From Acidimicrobiaceae bacterium UBA2093 (GTDB lineage: Bacteria; Actinomycetota; Acidimicrobiia; Acidimicrobiales; Ilumatobacteraceae), in NCBI GenBank assembly GCA_002331255.1, contig DCZD01000036.1:43924-49507 (forward strand): a stretch of 5,584 nt of DNA. Reading direction: 5' to 3'. The position numbers and the translations under genes were made by a program. Below the pieces are notes generated by a model, which was not told where the DNA came from, searched no databases, and worked only from the letters and a program-made list of their open reading frames with translations. Positions 4,549-5,584 of this stretch are shown one piece after another. Each line of letters starts with the position of its first letter. Within the stretch, counting starts at the first letter, position 1.

Positions 4549-5584
4549 TCCTGCGCCAGTTCTATCTTGACTGCCTTTCCCAGGCGTCATATCTCATCAT
4601 CGACGAGAGCTCTCATCGTGCAGCAGTGGTCGACCCAACTCGTGACGTGCAGCAATACCTCGACGCCGCAGCCGAGCACGGTGCGCACATTGAGCTTGTG
4701 CTCGAGACCCACTTTCATGCCGACTTTCTGTCGGGCCACCTCGAGTTGGCTGCCGCAACTGGCGCCACAATCGGATACGGCTCGCGCGCAACACCGCAAT
4801 TTGAATCTCGACTGTTCGCCGACAGCGAGCGCTACAGCCTCGGCACCGTCGAGCTCGAGATTCGACACACCCCCGGACACACACCCGAGTCGGTGTCGAT
4901 CGTCGTGTGGGAGCGACCAGAAGATGTCGTGCCCTATGGCGTTCTCACCGGCGACACCTTGTTCATCGGCGATGTTGGTCGCCCCGACCTACTCGTGTCA
5001 GTCGGGCACACTGCGGAGGAACTCGGAACGATGTTGTATCAGTCGCTTCACACGAAACTCCTGACACTTCCCGATGCCACGCGAGTATTGCCCGCTCACG
5101 GCGCCGGCTCGGCATGCGGCAAGAACTTGTCGACCGAGACGATGTCGACCATCGGCGAACAACGCACGTCGAACTACGCCTTGCTTCTCGGTGACGCAAA
5201 GACGTTCATTGATGTTGTCACCGAAGGTCAGCCGCCCGCACCCGCCTACTTCGTCTACGACGCAACGCGTAATCAGGAACGCAGACCCATTCTCGATGAA
5301 CACACCGCTCCCGTACGCCTCTCGGTCGATGAAGCGCTCAACCATCAGCAAGACGGTGTCGTCGTCGTTGACACACGTGACTCTCAGTTTTTTGCCACCG
5401 GGCACCTCGTCAACTCGCTGAACGTCGGGCTTCAAGGCCGATATGCCGAGTACACGGGCGCAGTCGTCACTCCAACCGATCGCGTGATTGTCGCGTGCGA
5501 GTCTGGGCAAGAACTCGAAGCAAAAGTCCGTCTGGCACGCATCGGATATGACAATGTCATCGGCTGGCTTAGCATCGACGACTT
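4545..5584 (+). CDS. Persulfide dioxygenase-rhodanese fusion, CstB-like (3' end outside window)
   Basis: 346 codons of an MBL-fold protein followed by a rhodanese-like domain, open to the window end. Persulfide dioxygenases use one iron and O2 to oxidise persulfides to sulfite. Residues 1-235 are the MBL domain: THFHAD (55-60, with His56, His58, Asp60), TPGHTPES (109-116, His112), TGDTLFIGDVGRPD (135-148, Asp137) and LPAHG (182-186, His185). The GDVGRPD segment is typical of the ETHE1-like branch. The usual second-metal His after HAD is Phe61. Cys191 (GSACGKN) lies near the active site and may correspond to the PDO-domain cysteine of S. aureus CstB. A rhodanese domain starts near residue 257 (VVVVDTRD at 272-279) and has Cys318 in an ACESGQE loop. 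CstB has a further C-terminal rhodanese, so up to about 100 residues may be missing. Substrate is inferred from domains and neighbours. Confidence 0.93.
   Translation, partial: MILRQFYLDCLSQASYLIIDESSHRAAVVDPTRDVQQYLDAAAEHGAHIELVLETHFHADFLSGHLELAAATGATIGYGSRATPQFESRLFADSERYSLGTVELEIRHTPGHTPESVSIVVWERPEDVVPYGVLTGDTLFIGDVGRPDLLVSVGHTAEELGTMLYQSLHTKLLTLPDATRVLPAHGAGSACGKNLSTETMSTIGEQRTSNYALLLGDAKTFIDVVTEGQPPAPAYFVYDATRNQERRPILDEHTAPVRLSVDEALNHQQDGVVVVDTRDSQFFATGHLVNSLNVGLQGRYAEYTGAVVTPTDRVIVACESGQELEAKVRLARIGYDNVIGWLSIDD

Noticed and set aside
4126..4590. N-terminal extension of the CsoR-family frame to 244 aa
   Set aside because: The extra 155 codons run antisense through the rhodanese gene and the operator region; family proteins are about 90-100 aa and begin at the ATG at 4125.
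4998..5510. 170-aa minus-strand frame
   Set aside because: It is the antisense shadow of the CstB-like gene; the plus strand carries conserved MBL and rhodanese motifs.
1..5584. CRISPR arrays, insertion sequences or phage remnants
   Set aside because: No spaced direct repeats, transposase-like frame or terminal inverted repeats were seen anywhere in the window.

Overview
The window looks like a chromosomal segment from a moderately GC-rich actinobacterium. The pointers are GTG starts, an apparently leaderless regulator gene, an actinobacterial-style M1 aminopeptidase C-terminus, and a small membrane protein of SepX/GLPR type beside a molybdenum-cofactor gene. An Acidimicrobiia-like lineage is my best guess from protein style, but this is an inference and no search was run.

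Layout from left to right. (i) The 3' end of a plus-strand M1 aminopeptidase (1-681) converges on, and overlaps by 20 bp, a minus-strand acyl-CoA ligase (662-2362). (ii) Reading leftwards on the minus strand are csoR/cstR-like regulator (4125-3856), moaC (3829-3335), a 216-bp gap, a three-segment membrane protein (3118-2537), tRNA-Ala(CGC) (2503-2428) and the acyl-CoA ligase. (iii) Diverging from the regulator on the plus strand are a single-domain rhodanese (4213-4548) and a metallo-beta-lactamase/rhodanese fusion (4545 to the window end, cut off), overlapping by an ATGA junction.

The most coherent system is the right third: a probable sulfide/persulfide stress regulon. The CsoR-family regulator keeps the two family cysteines (Cys35, Cys64) but has Gly60 where copper-sensing CsoR has its His ligand. 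That fits a thiol/persulfide sensor of the CstR type better than a copper sensor. It diverges from a rhodanese and an ETHE1/CstB-like persulfide dioxygenase-rhodanese fusion. The 87-bp region between them holds a perfect 16-bp palindrome, ATACCCCTAGGGGTAT. The palindrome lies inside the -35/-10 spacer of the regulator promoter and overlaps the -10 of the divergent operon, so one operator could switch both directions. Persulfide would release the repressor and induce its own removal through sulfur transfer and oxidation to sulfite.

A second point of interest is the membrane protein next to moaC. Its layout is one N-terminal membrane segment, a basic Ala/Pro/Gln-rich repeat linker and a C-terminal membrane hairpin. 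This recalls the actinobacterial division proteins SepX/GLPR, whose genes occur near gephyrin-like (MoeA/Glp) genes. The assignment is tentative.
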